Assembly: GCF_000473045.1 (NCBI RefSeq)
Contig: NZ_AXAY01000005.1
Location: forward strand, 286,501 to 350,500
Source: Bradyrhizobium sp. WSM3983
GTDB taxonomy: Bacteria; Pseudomonadota; Alphaproteobacteria; Rhizobiales; Xanthobacteraceae
DNA length: 64,000 nt
Direction: 5' to 3'
This document shows, in pieces, positions 17,463 to 25,924 of this stretch (positions are counted from its first letter, which is position 1; each line of letters begins with the position of its first letter). The notes below the pieces were generated by a model, which was not told the origin of the DNA, searched no databases, and worked only from the letters and a program-made list of their open reading frames with translations. The position numbers and the translations under genes were made by a program.

Positions 17463-18329
17463 ATGGCAAGGCAACGTTCATACACTGTCGCGGCCGCAAG
17501 CCTGACTTGCGCATCGCTCCTGATCGCCTCAGGCGAGACAGCACGCGCCACCGACGAGATCCAGGTCTATAACGCCGGGATTGCCGATGTCGGGCAGTTC
17601 ACGATCCAGCAGCACCTCAACTATGTCGCGCTCGGACAAAAGGACCCGCCGTTTCCCGGCGGCTTTCCGTCCAACCACAGCCTCAACGGCACGCCGGAAT
17701 TCGCCTACGGCGTGACCGACTGGTGGGAGCTCGGGCTCTATCTGCCATTCGCCGTGCAGGACCGGCAATTCCTGTCTGACGCCTTCAAGCTGCGCACGCT
17801 GTTCGTCTCGCCGCATGCGGAGCAGCAGAATCTCTTCTATGGCGTGAATTTCGAGCTGAGCTATGAGATGCCCAAATTCGCGCAAACGCGATGGGGACTG
17901 GAGATCCGCCCGATCATCGGCGTGCGCAATTCGCAATATGAGTTCATCGTCAACCCGATCGTCGATATCGGCTTCGGCAGCAAGGGCGAGGCCGATTTCG
18001 CGCCCGCCGCCCGGCTGGCACGCAACTTCGGCAACGATTTGTTCGCCGGCTTCGAATATTACGCCGACTTCGGCGAGATCGGGAATTTCAGCAAGCTTCC
18101 CGACCAGCAGCATACGCTGTTTGCCGTCACCGATTTCAAGGCCGGTGTGTTCGATGTGAACTTCGGTGTCGGCTACGGGTTGACGCCGGCTTCTGACCGG
18201 CTCGTTGTCAAGACGATCATCGGCTACGCTTTCCCCGTGCCGGGTCAGAAACGGGACGCCAACATGCGGATGAGCAGCGGGCCCGTCAATCCGTTCATCC
18301 ATGCTGCCGCACGCGGCTTCCAACCCTGA
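17463..18329 (+). CDS. Exported beta-barrel-like protein of the mbfA operon (unknown function)
   Basis: 288 residues with a signal peptide (VAAASLTCASLLIASGETARA). The mature part has alternating aromatic and polar strands (WWELGLYLPFAVQD, NLFYGVNFELSYEMP, LFAGFEYYADFGEIG, DVNFGVGYGLTP) and looks like an outer-membrane barrel of 10-12 strands, though it ends in ...RGFQP, not the usual terminal Phe strand. It begins 3 nt after the mbfA stop codon, so cotranslation under Irr control is likely. No family name recognised; an outer-membrane channel or sensor for metal export is an inference from context only. Confidence 0.8.
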   Translation: MARQRSYTVAAASLTCASLLIASGETARATDEIQVYNAGIADVGQFTIQQHLNYVALGQKDPPFPGGFPSNHSLNGTPEFAYGVTDWWELGLYLPFAVQDRQFLSDAFKLRTLFVSPHAEQQNLFYGVNFELSYEMPKFAQTRWGLEIRPIIGVRNSQYEFIVNPIVDIGFGSKGEADFAPAARLARNFGNDLFAGFEYYADFGEIGNFSKLPDQQHTLFAVTDFKAGVFDVNFGVGYGLTPASDRLVVKTIIGYAFPVPGQKRDANMRMSSGPVNPFIHAAARGFQP

Positions 18330-18358
18330 CTGCGTCAGCGTCCAACGCCAGGATCCTC

Positions 18359-18889
18359 ATGACCATCCGCCTTCAATACGGCACTCCCGCCAAGATCTTT
18401 CACTGGCTCATCGTCGCGTTGCTCGCCCTGCAATACCCGATCGGCTGGTTCATGCCGGATATCCATCCGGGCATGAACCCTGGCGCCGGCATGACGTTTC
18501 ACCTGTCGATTGGAATGATAATCCTGGCGCTGACGGCTCTCCGCCTGCTCTGGCGTCTCATCCATCCCGTCGCGCCTGAGAGCTCTCTTCCCGCCTGGCA
18601 GCGCTTGTCTTCGGAGGCCATACACTGGCTGCTTTACGCGTTGGTGCTGGCGACGACGATCTCGGGCTGGCTGTTTGCGTCCTTCCGCGGATGGCCTGTT
18701 TCGTTCTTCTATTTTGTGCCAATGCCGATGCTCGCGTCCGGCAACGCAGCCGCCGGCCGGGCCATCGACGGCCTCCACCAGGCGATGGAATGGGCGCTGC
18801 TCATCACCATCGGCATTCACATCGCAGCCGCGTTCGTGCATATCTTCATCTATCGCGACCGCGTGATGCAGCGAATGTTGCCCGGGTAG
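18359..18889 (+). CDS. Cytochrome b561 family protein
   Basis: 176 residues with four membrane helices. Haem-ligand candidates are the His of KIFHWL (about 15), MTFHLSIG (about 47), EAIHWLLYA (about 84) and the double His of IGIHIAAAFVHIF near the end. This is the bacterial YodB/CybB-like b561 that exchanges electrons between quinone and periplasmic or membrane partners, including superoxide. It is 29 nt after the barrel-like gene and preceded by AGGATCCTC-type spacing, so it probably belongs to the mbfA operon, where a redox role on iron would make sense (inference). Confidence 0.88.
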   Translation: MTIRLQYGTPAKIFHWLIVALLALQYPIGWFMPDIHPGMNPGAGMTFHLSIGMIILALTALRLLWRLIHPVAPESSLPAWQRLSSEAIHWLLYALVLATTISGWLFASFRGWPVSFFYFVPMPMLASGNAAAGRAIDGLHQAMEWALLITIGIHIAAAFVHIFIYRDRVMQRMLPG

Positions 18890-18946
18890 CGTTCCGGGCA
18901 GATCAACCGCGATCAAACGCCGGTTGCGGCAAGAGAGAGAACCTTG

Positions 18947-19021
18947 ATGAGCCAGGACATCGAACAGCTCACTGCACTCAACCGCAACTATGTCGGCTCA
19001 TGTATCGCGGTGAGGCTATGA
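18947..19021 (+). pseudogene. N-terminal remnant of an NTF2/SnoaL-like (DUF4440) gene
   Basis: An ATG with an upstream AAGAGAGAGAACC opens a 24-codon frame, MSQDIEQLTALNRNYVGS..., whose first 18 residues read like the first helix of NTF2-like/DUF4440 proteins. Then the reading frame changes to CIAVRL and stops. The stop overlaps the 3' end of the convergent isomerase gene (19016-19630). I read this as the stump of a gene whose remainder was lost at a deletion or rearrangement joint near 19000. Could instead be a chance short frame. Confidence 0.45.
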
Positions 19022-19630
19022 GGCCGATCGGGGCCGCCGCTCGATCGTCCAGCGCAACAAATCCAGCCGGTCGTTGCCGAAAAAGACGTCCGCCCCGACC
19101 GCAAAGCTCGGCACGCCGAAAATCCCGCGCGCGTAGGCTTCTTGCGTCTGCTCCGCGAGATGCACGCGTGCCTGCTCCGTGAAGGCGGCGGACACGAGGT
19201 CGGCTTTCGCTCCCGTGCACGCCAGGCAGGCCGCGAGCACCTCGGGATCGGCAATGTCCTGCTGTTCGCGCCAGAGTGCGTTTAACACAACAATGGAGAA
19301 CGCCGCCCGCGCAGGCTCGTCGATAAGCGCCGCCAGACATAACGCCGGGACCGAATTCGGCCGCGCCGGTCGCGGCGCGCGCAAAGGCAGATCGTAATAG
19401 GCCGCAAGACGCCGCACATCCGCGATCAAATGAGCCCGCTTCGGCGCCGACAGCGGATCGGAATAAGGCGCCCAGGGCCGGCGCCCGGCCTGAAGGTTGA
19501 GCAGCACGTCGATGGAGACCGGGCACCACCGCCACGCGTGACCGTCGATCTCCCGATCATGGAGCCGATTGGCCGCAAAATAGGCGTAGGGTGACCTGAA
19601 GTCGTAGTAGACGTCGATTGATACCGTCAT
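19016..19630 (-). CDS. 2-hydroxychromene-2-carboxylate isomerase (DsbA-like, kappa GST fold)
   Basis: 204 residues. N-terminal VYYDFRSPYAYFAA is the signature of the HCCA isomerase / kappa GST group, with Ser taking the place of the DsbA cysteines. The helical insertion (APKRAHLIADVRRLAAYYDLP) and the C-terminal GIFGVPSFAVGADVFFGNDRLDLL (cis-Pro loop) are complete. It acts with glutathione in naphthalene-type aromatic degradation in characterised cases; here the substrate is unknown. ATG 19630 follows GGGGGG; the upstream extension to 19681 lacks support. Confidence 0.9.
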   Translation of the reverse strand: MTVSIDVYYDFRSPYAYFAANRLHDREIDGHAWRWCPVSIDVLLNLQAGRRPWAPYSDPLSAPKRAHLIADVRRLAAYYDLPLRAPRPARPNSVPALCLAALIDEPARAAFSIVVLNALWREQQDIADPEVLAACLACTGAKADLVSAAFTEQARVHLAEQTQEAYARGIFGVPSFAVGADVFFGNDRLDLLRWTIERRPRSAS

Positions 19631-19788
19631 GCAGCCCCCCACCGGCGATCGGCTCTCGCCGATGGCCCGGCAGCCTAGCATCCGGCGGCGCGCGAATAAT
19701 TCGCTATCGATCGAAGTGTATGGGCGGACGGACGCGGTTGGAGCTATGAAGCCGGTGAGGCGGACCCGTTGCCGCTCGACCCTCCGCT

Positions 19789-19889
19789 GTCATGCCGCGC
19801 GAAGACGGGCATCCAGTACGCCGCGGTCCGTCGGTTCTAGCACAACTGCCGCGAAGTACTGGATCGCCCGGCTAAACCGGGCGATGACA
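19789..19889. repeat. Palindromic intergenic repeat, family G
   Basis: Element TGTCATGCC...CATCCAGTACGCCGCG...CGCGAAGTACTGGATCGCCCGGCTAAACCGGGCGATGACA. The inner hairpin ATCGCCCGG-CTAAA-CCGGGCGAT is perfect. It lies between the isomerase and alcohol dehydrogenase genes (19631-19900), where I see no gene. Confidence 0.65.
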
Positions 19890-19900
19890 CCTCAGCTAGA

Positions 19901-20989
19901 TCAACTATCAAACACGATCACGCTGCGCAGCGTCTTGCCGGCTTTCATGTTGGCAAAACCCTCGTTGATCTCGGAGAGCTTCAGCTTGGCCGAGATCCAG
20001 TCCTCCAGATGCAGCCGCCCGCGCAGGTAGAAATCGACCAGCCTGGGCATGTCGACACGAAAGTGGTTCGAGCCCATCGACGAGCCCTGGATCCGGCGCT
20101 CGCGCAGGAAGTCAAAACCGTGCAGCTCGATCTTCTGGCCGAACGGGATCATGCCGACGATAGTGGCCGTGCCGCCGGAGGCGAGCATCCCAAAGGCCTG
20201 TTCCGCGGTTTCCTTGCGGCCGAGCACCTCGAAGGAGTGATGCACACCGCCATTGGTAAGATCGCGGACCTGCTTCACGACGTCGCCGTCGGCAGGATTG
20301 ATGATGTCGGTCGCGCCCAGCTTGGTTGCGAGCTGGAGCTTTGCCGGATTGGTGTCGATGGCGATGATGCGGCCGGCACCTGCGATCTGCGCGCCATTGA
20401 TCGCGGCCATGCCGACGCCGCCGCACCCGATCACTGCGACGGTCTCGCCCGCCGTCACCTTTGCCGTGTTCACCACCGCGCCATAGCCGGTGATGACGCC
20501 GCAGCCGATCAGCGCGGCGAGATCGAGCGGCATTTCCTTCCTGATTTTGACGATGGCGTTCTCGTGCACCAGCATCTGCTCGGCAAAGGACGAGAGATTG
20601 AGGAACTGGTTCAACTTCTCCGGCCTGTTCCACTGCATCCGGTTCGAAGCGCCCGGCAGCATCTTCACCGTGGTGTCGGTGCAGAGCACGGTGCGGCCGG
20701 TGGTGCAATTGTCGCAGGTGCCGCAGAACACGGACAGGCAGGTGACGACATTGTCGCCGGGCTTCACATAGGTGACGTCCGAGCCGACCTGCTCGACGAT
20801 GCCGGCGGATTCGTGTCCGAGCACGGCGGGCAGCGGATGCGGATAGAGGCCTTCCATGAAGTGCAGATCGGAGTGGCAGAGCCCGGCGACTGACGTGCGG
20901 ATCAGGACCTCGCGCGGGCCCGGCTTCGGCAGGCTGACATCCTCGATGACCAGCGGCTTGTTGACTTCATAGAGGACGGCGGCCTTCAT
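19901..20989 (-). CDS. Zinc-dependent alcohol dehydrogenase (MDR superfamily)
   Basis: 362 residues. Catalytic zinc ligands C38 (GLCHSD), H59-E60 (LGHESAG) and the Cys of ALIGCGVITGYGA; the structural zinc lobe is CGTCDNCTTGRTVLC. Cofactor motif VIGCGGVGMAA and an Asp at IAIDTNP indicate NAD preference. The fold and IGCGV segment resemble class III/NDMA-type ADHs, but the GSH-dependent formaldehyde dehydrogenase hallmark is not obvious. ATG 20989 follows GGGAG. Followed in the operon direction by nothing; upstream neighbour is the AidB-like acyl-CoA dehydrogenase on the same strand. Confidence 0.93.
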   Translation of the reverse strand: MKAAVLYEVNKPLVIEDVSLPKPGPREVLIRTSVAGLCHSDLHFMEGLYPHPLPAVLGHESAGIVEQVGSDVTYVKPGDNVVTCLSVFCGTCDNCTTGRTVLCTDTTVKMLPGASNRMQWNRPEKLNQFLNLSSFAEQMLVHENAIVKIRKEMPLDLAALIGCGVITGYGAVVNTAKVTAGETVAVIGCGGVGMAAINGAQIAGAGRIIAIDTNPAKLQLATKLGATDIINPADGDVVKQVRDLTNGGVHHSFEVLGRKETAEQAFGMLASGGTATIVGMIPFGQKIELHGFDFLRERRIQGSSMGSNHFRVDMPRLVDFYLRGRLHLEDWISAKLKLSEINEGFANMKAGKTLRSVIVFDS

Positions 20990-21032
20990 CGAGCACTCCC
21001 TGTCGCTTTTCTTTTTTGAACGCAGGCGCAGC

Positions 21033-22817
21033 CTACGCTGCCAGAACCAGTTCGCCAACCTCGCTCATGCCGGCAGCGCGGTCGCCGAGCAGAAGTGCTG
21101 CGATCTTCGCCTGCGCGGCATTTTCCGTCAGCAGGAACGGATCGCTGGGCAAGATGCGATGGTCGATCACCAGCCGCGACAGCAGCAGCCGGCGTGCATC
21201 GCCGCGCATCTCGTGGATGCGATGCGCTTCCCAGGCGAGCGCGACGGCGCTGGCGACATGATAGAGCAGGCTCGTTGCGCGCCGCGCGTCGGCCTCGTTC
21301 TCGGACTTGCCCGCGACCTCGCGAGCAAAACCAACGGCGCGATCGACAAAACCGCGCAAATTGTCGCGCCAGGCCTGCGGCACGGAGGCGCTGTCGTCGA
21401 GCCGGGCATGAAGATCGGCTGATAGCGCGGATTCCGCGCCGTGGCGGCCGACCGCGCGCCTCAGCGCATCGATCGCGACGATGTTGCCGGTGCCTTCCCA
21501 GACCGAGCCGAGATGCGCATCGCGCAGCAGCCGTGCGGTGGCGAATTCCTCGATATAGCCGATGCCGCCGCGCATCTCGAGCGCATCGCCGCAGACTTTT
21601 CGCGCGTCACGGGTGGCGCGGAATTTCAGCGTCGGTGTGAGAATGCGCAGCAGTGCCGCCGCATCCTGGCTGCCGGCTTCGGCGCGGTCGAGCGCATCGG
21701 CGGTGAGAAAACTCATCGACAGCGCCTGCTCGACCGGCAGCATGATTTTCAGCATCTGCCGTCGCCCGAGCGGCAGGTCGATGATGCGATTGCCGAACAC
21801 CACGCGGTTCTTCGCCACCATCATCGCATCGTGATAGGCGCGGCGCATCAGCGCGGTCGATTTCACGCCGTTGGAGAGACGCGAGGAGTTCACCATCTCG
21901 GCCATCTGCACAAAGCCGCGGTCGAGCCTGCCGACCGCATAGGCAATCGCGCCTTCGAGCTTGATCTCGCCCGAGGCCATCGAGCGGGTGCCGAGCTTGT
22001 CCTTGAGACGCACGATCCGGTAGTGGTTCTGCGAGCCGTCGTCGAGGAAGCGCGGCATCAGGAACAGACCGACGCCGCGCGTGCCGGGGCCGGCGCCCTC
22101 GGGACGCGCCAGCAGCATCACGACTTTCGCATCGGCATTCGAGCAGAACCATTTTTCGCCGATGAGGCGCCAATGGTCGCCCTCCTGCACCGCGCGCGTG
22201 GTCAGCGTGCCGACATCGGAGCCGCCTTCCTTCTCGGTCATGAACTGGCCTCCTTGCGTCAGCTTGCTCATGTCGGTCTGGGTCAGGCCGTCGAGATACT
22301 TTGCCTTCAACGCGTCGCTGCCGAAATTTGCCAGGAGCTTTGCGCAGCCGTCGGTGACGTTGATCGGGCAGCCCATTCCGAATTCGGTCTGGTTGAACAG
22401 GAAGGTGAAGGCATGTTTGGCTACCACCGGATATTTGTCCGGCCAGCCCATGATGCCCTTGCGGAGCGAGAGCGCGTGGATACCGAACTCACCGAACGCG
22501 GCGTTCTCGAGCTCGCGATAGGCCGGGTGATATTCGATCCACTGCACGTCGCGGCCGAACTTGTCGCGCTGGTGCAGCACCGGTGTGTGCCGGTCGGCGA
22601 GCCGCGCGCAGTCGTCGAGGTGGCCGCCGGCCAATTCGCCGAGGCGATCGAGATGCGGTTCGACGTGGCGGAACAGCTTCTCCGGCAGATGGATGCGCAG
22701 GAGATCCGTCAGCGCTTGATCGGCGCGGTAGAAATTCATGCCGCTGGTATCGGGCGCCAGCGCGCCGGATGGTGCGGCCGCGACATGTTTTGGCTGCGCT
22801 GTGACCGGCTTGTGCAT
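21033..22817 (-). CDS. Acyl-CoA dehydrogenase, AidB-like
   Basis: 594 residues, longer than ordinary acyl-CoA dehydrogenases (about 380). FAD-binding segments are QFMTEKEGGSDVGTLTTRAV and GLFLMPRFLDDG; the C-terminal part has the AidB-like MRGGIGYIEEFATARLLRDAHLGSVWEGTGNIVAIDALRR. E. coli AidB (541 residues) is induced by alkylation stress and binds DNA; many relatives in soil alphaproteobacteria are plainly metabolic. Without a search I cannot choose between the two. ATG 22817 follows GAGGA, so the seven-residue upstream extension is unlikely. 43 nt upstream of the Zn-ADH gene, same strand. Confidence 0.9.
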   Translation of the reverse strand: MHKPVTAQPKHVAAAPSGALAPDTSGMNFYRADQALTDLLRIHLPEKLFRHVEPHLDRLGELAGGHLDDCARLADRHTPVLHQRDKFGRDVQWIEYHPAYRELENAAFGEFGIHALSLRKGIMGWPDKYPVVAKHAFTFLFNQTEFGMGCPINVTDGCAKLLANFGSDALKAKYLDGLTQTDMSKLTQGGQFMTEKEGGSDVGTLTTRAVQEGDHWRLIGEKWFCSNADAKVVMLLARPEGAGPGTRGVGLFLMPRFLDDGSQNHYRIVRLKDKLGTRSMASGEIKLEGAIAYAVGRLDRGFVQMAEMVNSSRLSNGVKSTALMRRAYHDAMMVAKNRVVFGNRIIDLPLGRRQMLKIMLPVEQALSMSFLTADALDRAEAGSQDAAALLRILTPTLKFRATRDARKVCGDALEMRGGIGYIEEFATARLLRDAHLGSVWEGTGNIVAIDALRRAVGRHGAESALSADLHARLDDSASVPQAWRDNLRGFVDRAVGFAREVAGKSENEADARRATSLLYHVASAVALAWEAHRIHEMRGDARRLLLSRLVIDHRILPSDPFLLTENAAQAKIAALLLGDRAAGMSEVGELVLAA

Positions 22818-23038
22818 GATCGTCCTCTTCGTTTCCACCCGGCGGCATTCTTAACGCTTGCCGCTTGAGATGATGTCGATCATGCTCCACTCGCGAGGGG
22901 CGATAAAGCCGCAAATTGTCAGGGAGGCATGACCGCCGTGAAGGAGCAATTCGCTCTGCGGAATTGTGATCGACCCGGCTGGTTGTCCGCACGGCGAATG
23001 CATAGATCAGCGGCGTCCCGTCCCCGAGAGATCACGCC

Positions 23039-23740
23039 ATGGAACATCCGAAATACAAGATCGCCCTCATCGTCGGCGCCGGCGAAGGCCTGAGCGCCTC
23101 GCTGGCGCGGCTGCTTGCCGCGGAAGGCATCCGCGTTGCGCTGGCCGCGCGCAAGATCGAGAAATTGGGCGCGCTCTGCAGCCAGACCGGCGCCAGGGCC
23201 TATGCCTGCAACGCCACCGAGCCCGAGGAGGTCGAGCGCCTGTTCGGTCTGGTCGAGCGCGAGATCGGAACGCCCGACCTCGTCGTCTACAACGCCAGTG
23301 GCCGCGCGCGCGGGCCGTTCGTCGATCTCGTGCCGGCTGACGTCGCAAACGCGATCGCGGTCAGCGCCTATGGCGGTTTCCTGGTGGCGCAGCAGGCGGC
23401 CAAGCGCATGCTGCCGAGCAAGCATGGCGCGATCCTGTTCACCGGCGCGTCCGCCAGCGTCAAGGGCTACGCGCAATCCGCGCCGTTCGCGATGGGCAAG
23501 TTCGCGCTGCGCGGGCTGGCACAGAGCATGGCGCGCGAATTGTCGCCGCAAGGTATCCATGTCGCGCATTTCGTCATCGACGGCGGCATCCTCAGCGCAG
23601 CGCGCGCCGAGCCGGCCGACAGACCGGATTCGATGCTCGATCCCGATGCGATCGCGGAGAGCTATTGGAACGTGTTGCAGCAGCCGCGCAGCACCTGGAG
23701 CTGGGAGCTGGAACTGCGGCCCTGGGTGGAGAAGTTTTGA
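23039..23740 (+). CDS. SDR family protein with Phe in place of catalytic Tyr
   Basis: 233 residues. VGAGEGLSASLARLL takes the place of TGxxxGxG; AARKIEKL and YNASGRARGPF are typical. The active-site region reads GASASVKGYAQSAPFAMGKFALRGLAQ, so YxxxK is F-A-M-G-K, with Phe at the Tyr position. This Phe variant recurs in a family of proteobacterial SDR-like proteins (recollection). Dehydrogenase activity is therefore uncertain. ATG 23039 after CCGAGAGATC. Followed by a family B repeat and then an enoyl-CoA hydratase. Confidence 0.88.
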   Translation: MEHPKYKIALIVGAGEGLSASLARLLAAEGIRVALAARKIEKLGALCSQTGARAYACNATEPEEVERLFGLVEREIGTPDLVVYNASGRARGPFVDLVPADVANAIAVSAYGGFLVAQQAAKRMLPSKHGAILFTGASASVKGYAQSAPFAMGKFALRGLAQSMARELSPQGIHVAHFVIDGGILSAARAEPADRPDSMLDPDAIAESYWNVLQQPRSTWSWELELRPWVEKF

Positions 23741-23751
23741 GACGCGACTGC

Positions 23752-23836
23752 CGTAGGCAAAGGCGCAAAAGCGCGGTGCCCACCATCAATGGCCGAGAAA
23801 CAAAATGGTGGGCACGCTTCGCTTTGCCCATCCTAC
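23752..23836. repeat. Dispersed palindromic repeat, family B copy 2
   Basis: CCGTAGGCAAAGGCGCAAAAGCGCGGTGCCCACCAT ... ATGGTGGGCACGCTTCGCTTTGCCCATCCTAC; shorter and more diverged than the other copies. Fills the gap before the enoyl-CoA hydratase. Confidence 0.8.
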
Positions 23837-23854
23837 AACAGCCAGGGAGAGACA

Positions 23855-24685
23855 ATGACCACGGAAACCACCATCGACACCGGCACCACTGAACTGCTCT
23901 GCGTCATCCGCGACCGCGTCGCTGTGATCACGCTGAACCGGCCGGAGGCGCGCAATTCGCTGTCGGACACGCTGACGCCGGCGCTGCGCACGATGATCCG
24001 GACCTGCGGCGAGAACCCCGATGTCGGCGCGCTCTTGATCACTGGCGCAGGCGAGGCGTTCTGCGCCGGCGGCAACGTCAAGGGCATGGGCGCGCATCGC
24101 GATCCCAAGAAGCTGGAGATGTCGCTTGATGAGCGCATCGCCGATCTCCAGGAACGGCAGCGGCTGCTCACCGGCGCGCTGGTGTCGGTGCGCAAGCCGA
24201 CCATCGCGGCGCTGCCCGGCCCCGCGGTCGGCGCCGGGCTTGCCCTCGCCATGGCCTGCGACATCCGCATCGCCGCGCAATCGGCCTTCGTTGCCACCGG
24301 CTACGCCCGCATCGCGCTCTCCGGCGATTACGGCATCGCATGGCTGTTGACGCGCCTCGTCGGGACGGCGCGGGCGCGCGAGCTGCTGTTCACCGGCGAT
24401 CGCGTCGATGCCGCGCGCGCCGAAGCCATCGGCCTCGTCAACCGCATCGTGCCCGACGACAAGCTACAAGCCGAAGCCTTCACCTTGGCCAAGTCACTCG
24501 CCGAAGGTCCGCGCCTGGCGCTGCGCTACATGAAGGACAATCTCGACGAGGCCCTGCTGTTCGATTTCGAAACCGCCCGTGACCACGAGGCCGAACGCCT
24601 GATCCGCCTGACCACCACCGCCGATCACAAGGAGGCGGTGCAGGCCTTCATCGAGAAGCGGAAAGCGGTGTTCACGGGGAAGTAG
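23855..24685 (+). CDS. Enoyl-CoA hydratase/isomerase (crotonase) family
   Basis: 276 residues. Crotonase fold: VAVITLNRPEARNSLSDTL, oxyanion-hole segment ITGAGEAFCAGGNVKGMG, and LPGPAVGAGLALAMACDIRIA forming the second oxyanion NH. The position of the second catalytic Glu reads ALSGDYGIAWLL, with Asp. ATG 23855 is 7 nt after AGGGAGAG. Probably hydration or isomerisation of an acyl-CoA in the same catabolic set as the acyl-CoA dehydrogenase and SDR. A specific substrate cannot be assigned. Confidence 0.92.
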   Translation: MTTETTIDTGTTELLCVIRDRVAVITLNRPEARNSLSDTLTPALRTMIRTCGENPDVGALLITGAGEAFCAGGNVKGMGAHRDPKKLEMSLDERIADLQERQRLLTGALVSVRKPTIAALPGPAVGAGLALAMACDIRIAAQSAFVATGYARIALSGDYGIAWLLTRLVGTARARELLFTGDRVDAARAEAIGLVNRIVPDDKLQAEAFTLAKSLAEGPRLALRYMKDNLDEALLFDFETARDHEAERLIRLTTTADHKEAVQAFIEKRKAVFTGK

Positions 24686-24725
24686 GGCGCCCTCATTGGT
24701 CAAGAATAGGCAGACGTAACCGGCT

Positions 24726-24830
24726 GTCATTCCGGGGCGATGCGCGCAGCATCGCGCCCGGAATCCATTGGGCCGCAAGACGCGCGGTGAAATGGATTCC
24801 GGGTTCGCGCGAGGCGCGCCCCGGAATGAC
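24726..24830. repeat. Dispersed palindromic repeat, family A copy 2
   Basis: GTCATTCCGGGGCGATGCGCGCAGCATCGCGCCCGGAATCCAT... and its inverted complement ending CCCCGGAATGAC. Confidence 0.85.
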
Positions 24831-24866
24831 GGTGTGGAGAGAGGTTGCGCGGCAACGACTGCGGGC

Positions 24867-24906
24867 AAAAAAATGCCCGGCTCTGGTTTGCGACCTGAGC
24901 CGGGCT
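24867..24906 (-). terminator. Rho-independent terminator of the GNAT gene
   Basis: On the minus strand, AGCCCGGCTC ... GAGCCGGGC is followed by ATTTTTTT (the A-run 24867-24873 on the plus strand). It begins about 11 nt after the GNAT stop codon. Confidence 0.85.
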
Positions 24907-24916
24907 CGGAGTTGTG

Positions 24917-25540
24917 TCAGGCCGAGGCTGAGGGGCTATCGGCCTGACGGGAAAGGGCTGCAAGACGCCAGCTCGCGCAGGGAATGTCCTTTGGCGCGAG
25001 GTGGATCTCCTTGTCGAACCGGACCAGCTTCCAGTCGTCGGGATGGTTGACGAAGGCGAAGCCGGATTTGCGCGCGAGCGAGATCATGATCTGGTTGGAG
25101 CGCAGCGTGTCGCCGAAGATGTGCTCAGCACCGAGCGCGGCGGCGCGGCATTCGAGATTCTTCAGAAGCGCGGTGGCAATGCCGTGGCCCTGCCAGCGGT
25201 CGTCGACCGAGAGGCCAAACTCCAGCGTCGAGGTCCCGGCATGAAAGGCGTACCGCGCTTCAGCGACAATGGTCTCGAAACCATCCACCATCTTGGTCGC
25301 AACCACGGTGAAGCGCTCGCGCTCGCCGACCCGGAGAAACTCGTGCAGCAGGCCTTTCGGCAATTCACTGATGGCGCCGAAGAAGCGGTTGTAGCGGGAG
25401 CGGGTCGAGAGCGAGCGGAAATAGTGCTGAAGCTCCTCGGTGTCGCGCGGCTCGACGAAGCGGACGGTGATTGCCTCGCCCTGTCGGGTGCGCAGTACGT
25501 CCGAATATTGCTTCAGGTCTTCCAGGCGAAGGCTGCTCAT
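24917..25540 (-). CDS. GNAT family N-acetyltransferase
   Basis: 207 residues. Begins MSSLRLEDLKQYSDVLRTRQGEAITVRFVEPRD; acetyl-CoA site motif A is visible as LEFGLSVDDRWQGHGIATALLKNLECRAAALGAEHIFG (R/Q-x-x-G-x-G/A). It resembles the C-terminal GNAT module found in Pat-type lysine acetyltransferases, here as a free-standing domain. Start chosen at ATG 25540, since the upstream 37 codons overlap the DUF1127 gene. A clear terminator follows. Confidence 0.88.
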   Translation of the reverse strand: MSSLRLEDLKQYSDVLRTRQGEAITVRFVEPRDTEELQHYFRSLSTRSRYNRFFGAISELPKGLLHEFLRVGERERFTVVATKMVDGFETIVAEARYAFHAGTSTLEFGLSVDDRWQGHGIATALLKNLECRAAALGAEHIFGDTLRSNQIMISLARKSGFAFVNHPDDWKLVRFDKEIHLAPKDIPCASWRLAALSRQADSPSASA

Positions 25541-25610
25541 GACAGGTGACCTTGGGGGAAAAGGGACCGCCGGCGCCCCTGCGATCAGGCGGCGCCGGCC
25601 TGGCGGCCAA

Positions 25611-25814
25611 TCAGGCCCGCCAGAAGGGTTTCTCAGCCTCAAAGGCGACATCGCTCCAGGACAGGCCGACGTCGTGGAGATCGCGGGCGGTCCAGTTGGT
25701 CAGCTCGCGACGGGTCCGGTAGCGCTCGTGCCAGACATGGAGGGTCTCACCGATCTGGTCGATCAGGCCGGGTGCATGATGATTTGTCATCGAATTATCA
25801 GTGCAAGTAGACAT
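25611..25814 (-). CDS. DUF1127 domain small protein
   Basis: 67 residues. C-terminal DUF1127 motif: RTRRELTNWTARDLHDVGLSWSDV, with the conserved R..L..L...L.D.G. pattern. The family includes small Arg-rich RNA-associated regulators affecting phosphate and carbon metabolism in Agrobacterium; the function here is unknown. ATG 25814 follows GAGGAG. Divergent from the LysR gene, 110 bp away, so it may be its target. Confidence 0.85.
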   Translation of the reverse strand: MSTCTDNSMTNHHAPGLIDQIGETLHVWHERYRTRRELTNWTARDLHDVGLSWSDVAFEAEKPFWRA

Positions 25815-25868
25815 CTTCAGCTCCTCGAGCTAAATTTGAGGCTAATATCCTCCTGCGCACGGACGTCG

Positions 25869-25884
25869 ACAAACGACAATTTGT
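25869..25884 (+). promoter_or_regulatory. Possible LysR operator between DUF1127 and LysR genes
   Basis: Inverted repeat ACAAA-N6-TTTGT in the 110-bp divergent region. It contains short dyad symmetry in the way LysR boxes (T-N11-A) do; assignment rests only on position and symmetry. Confidence 0.35.
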
Positions 25885-25924
25885 ACTCCTTCGCATGAAA
25901 TAAGCTCATGCATCCTGCTGCCAA

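Noticed and set aside
21441..22868. 475-codon plus-strand frame
   Set aside because: Shadow of the AidB-like gene; the opposite strand has the real domains.
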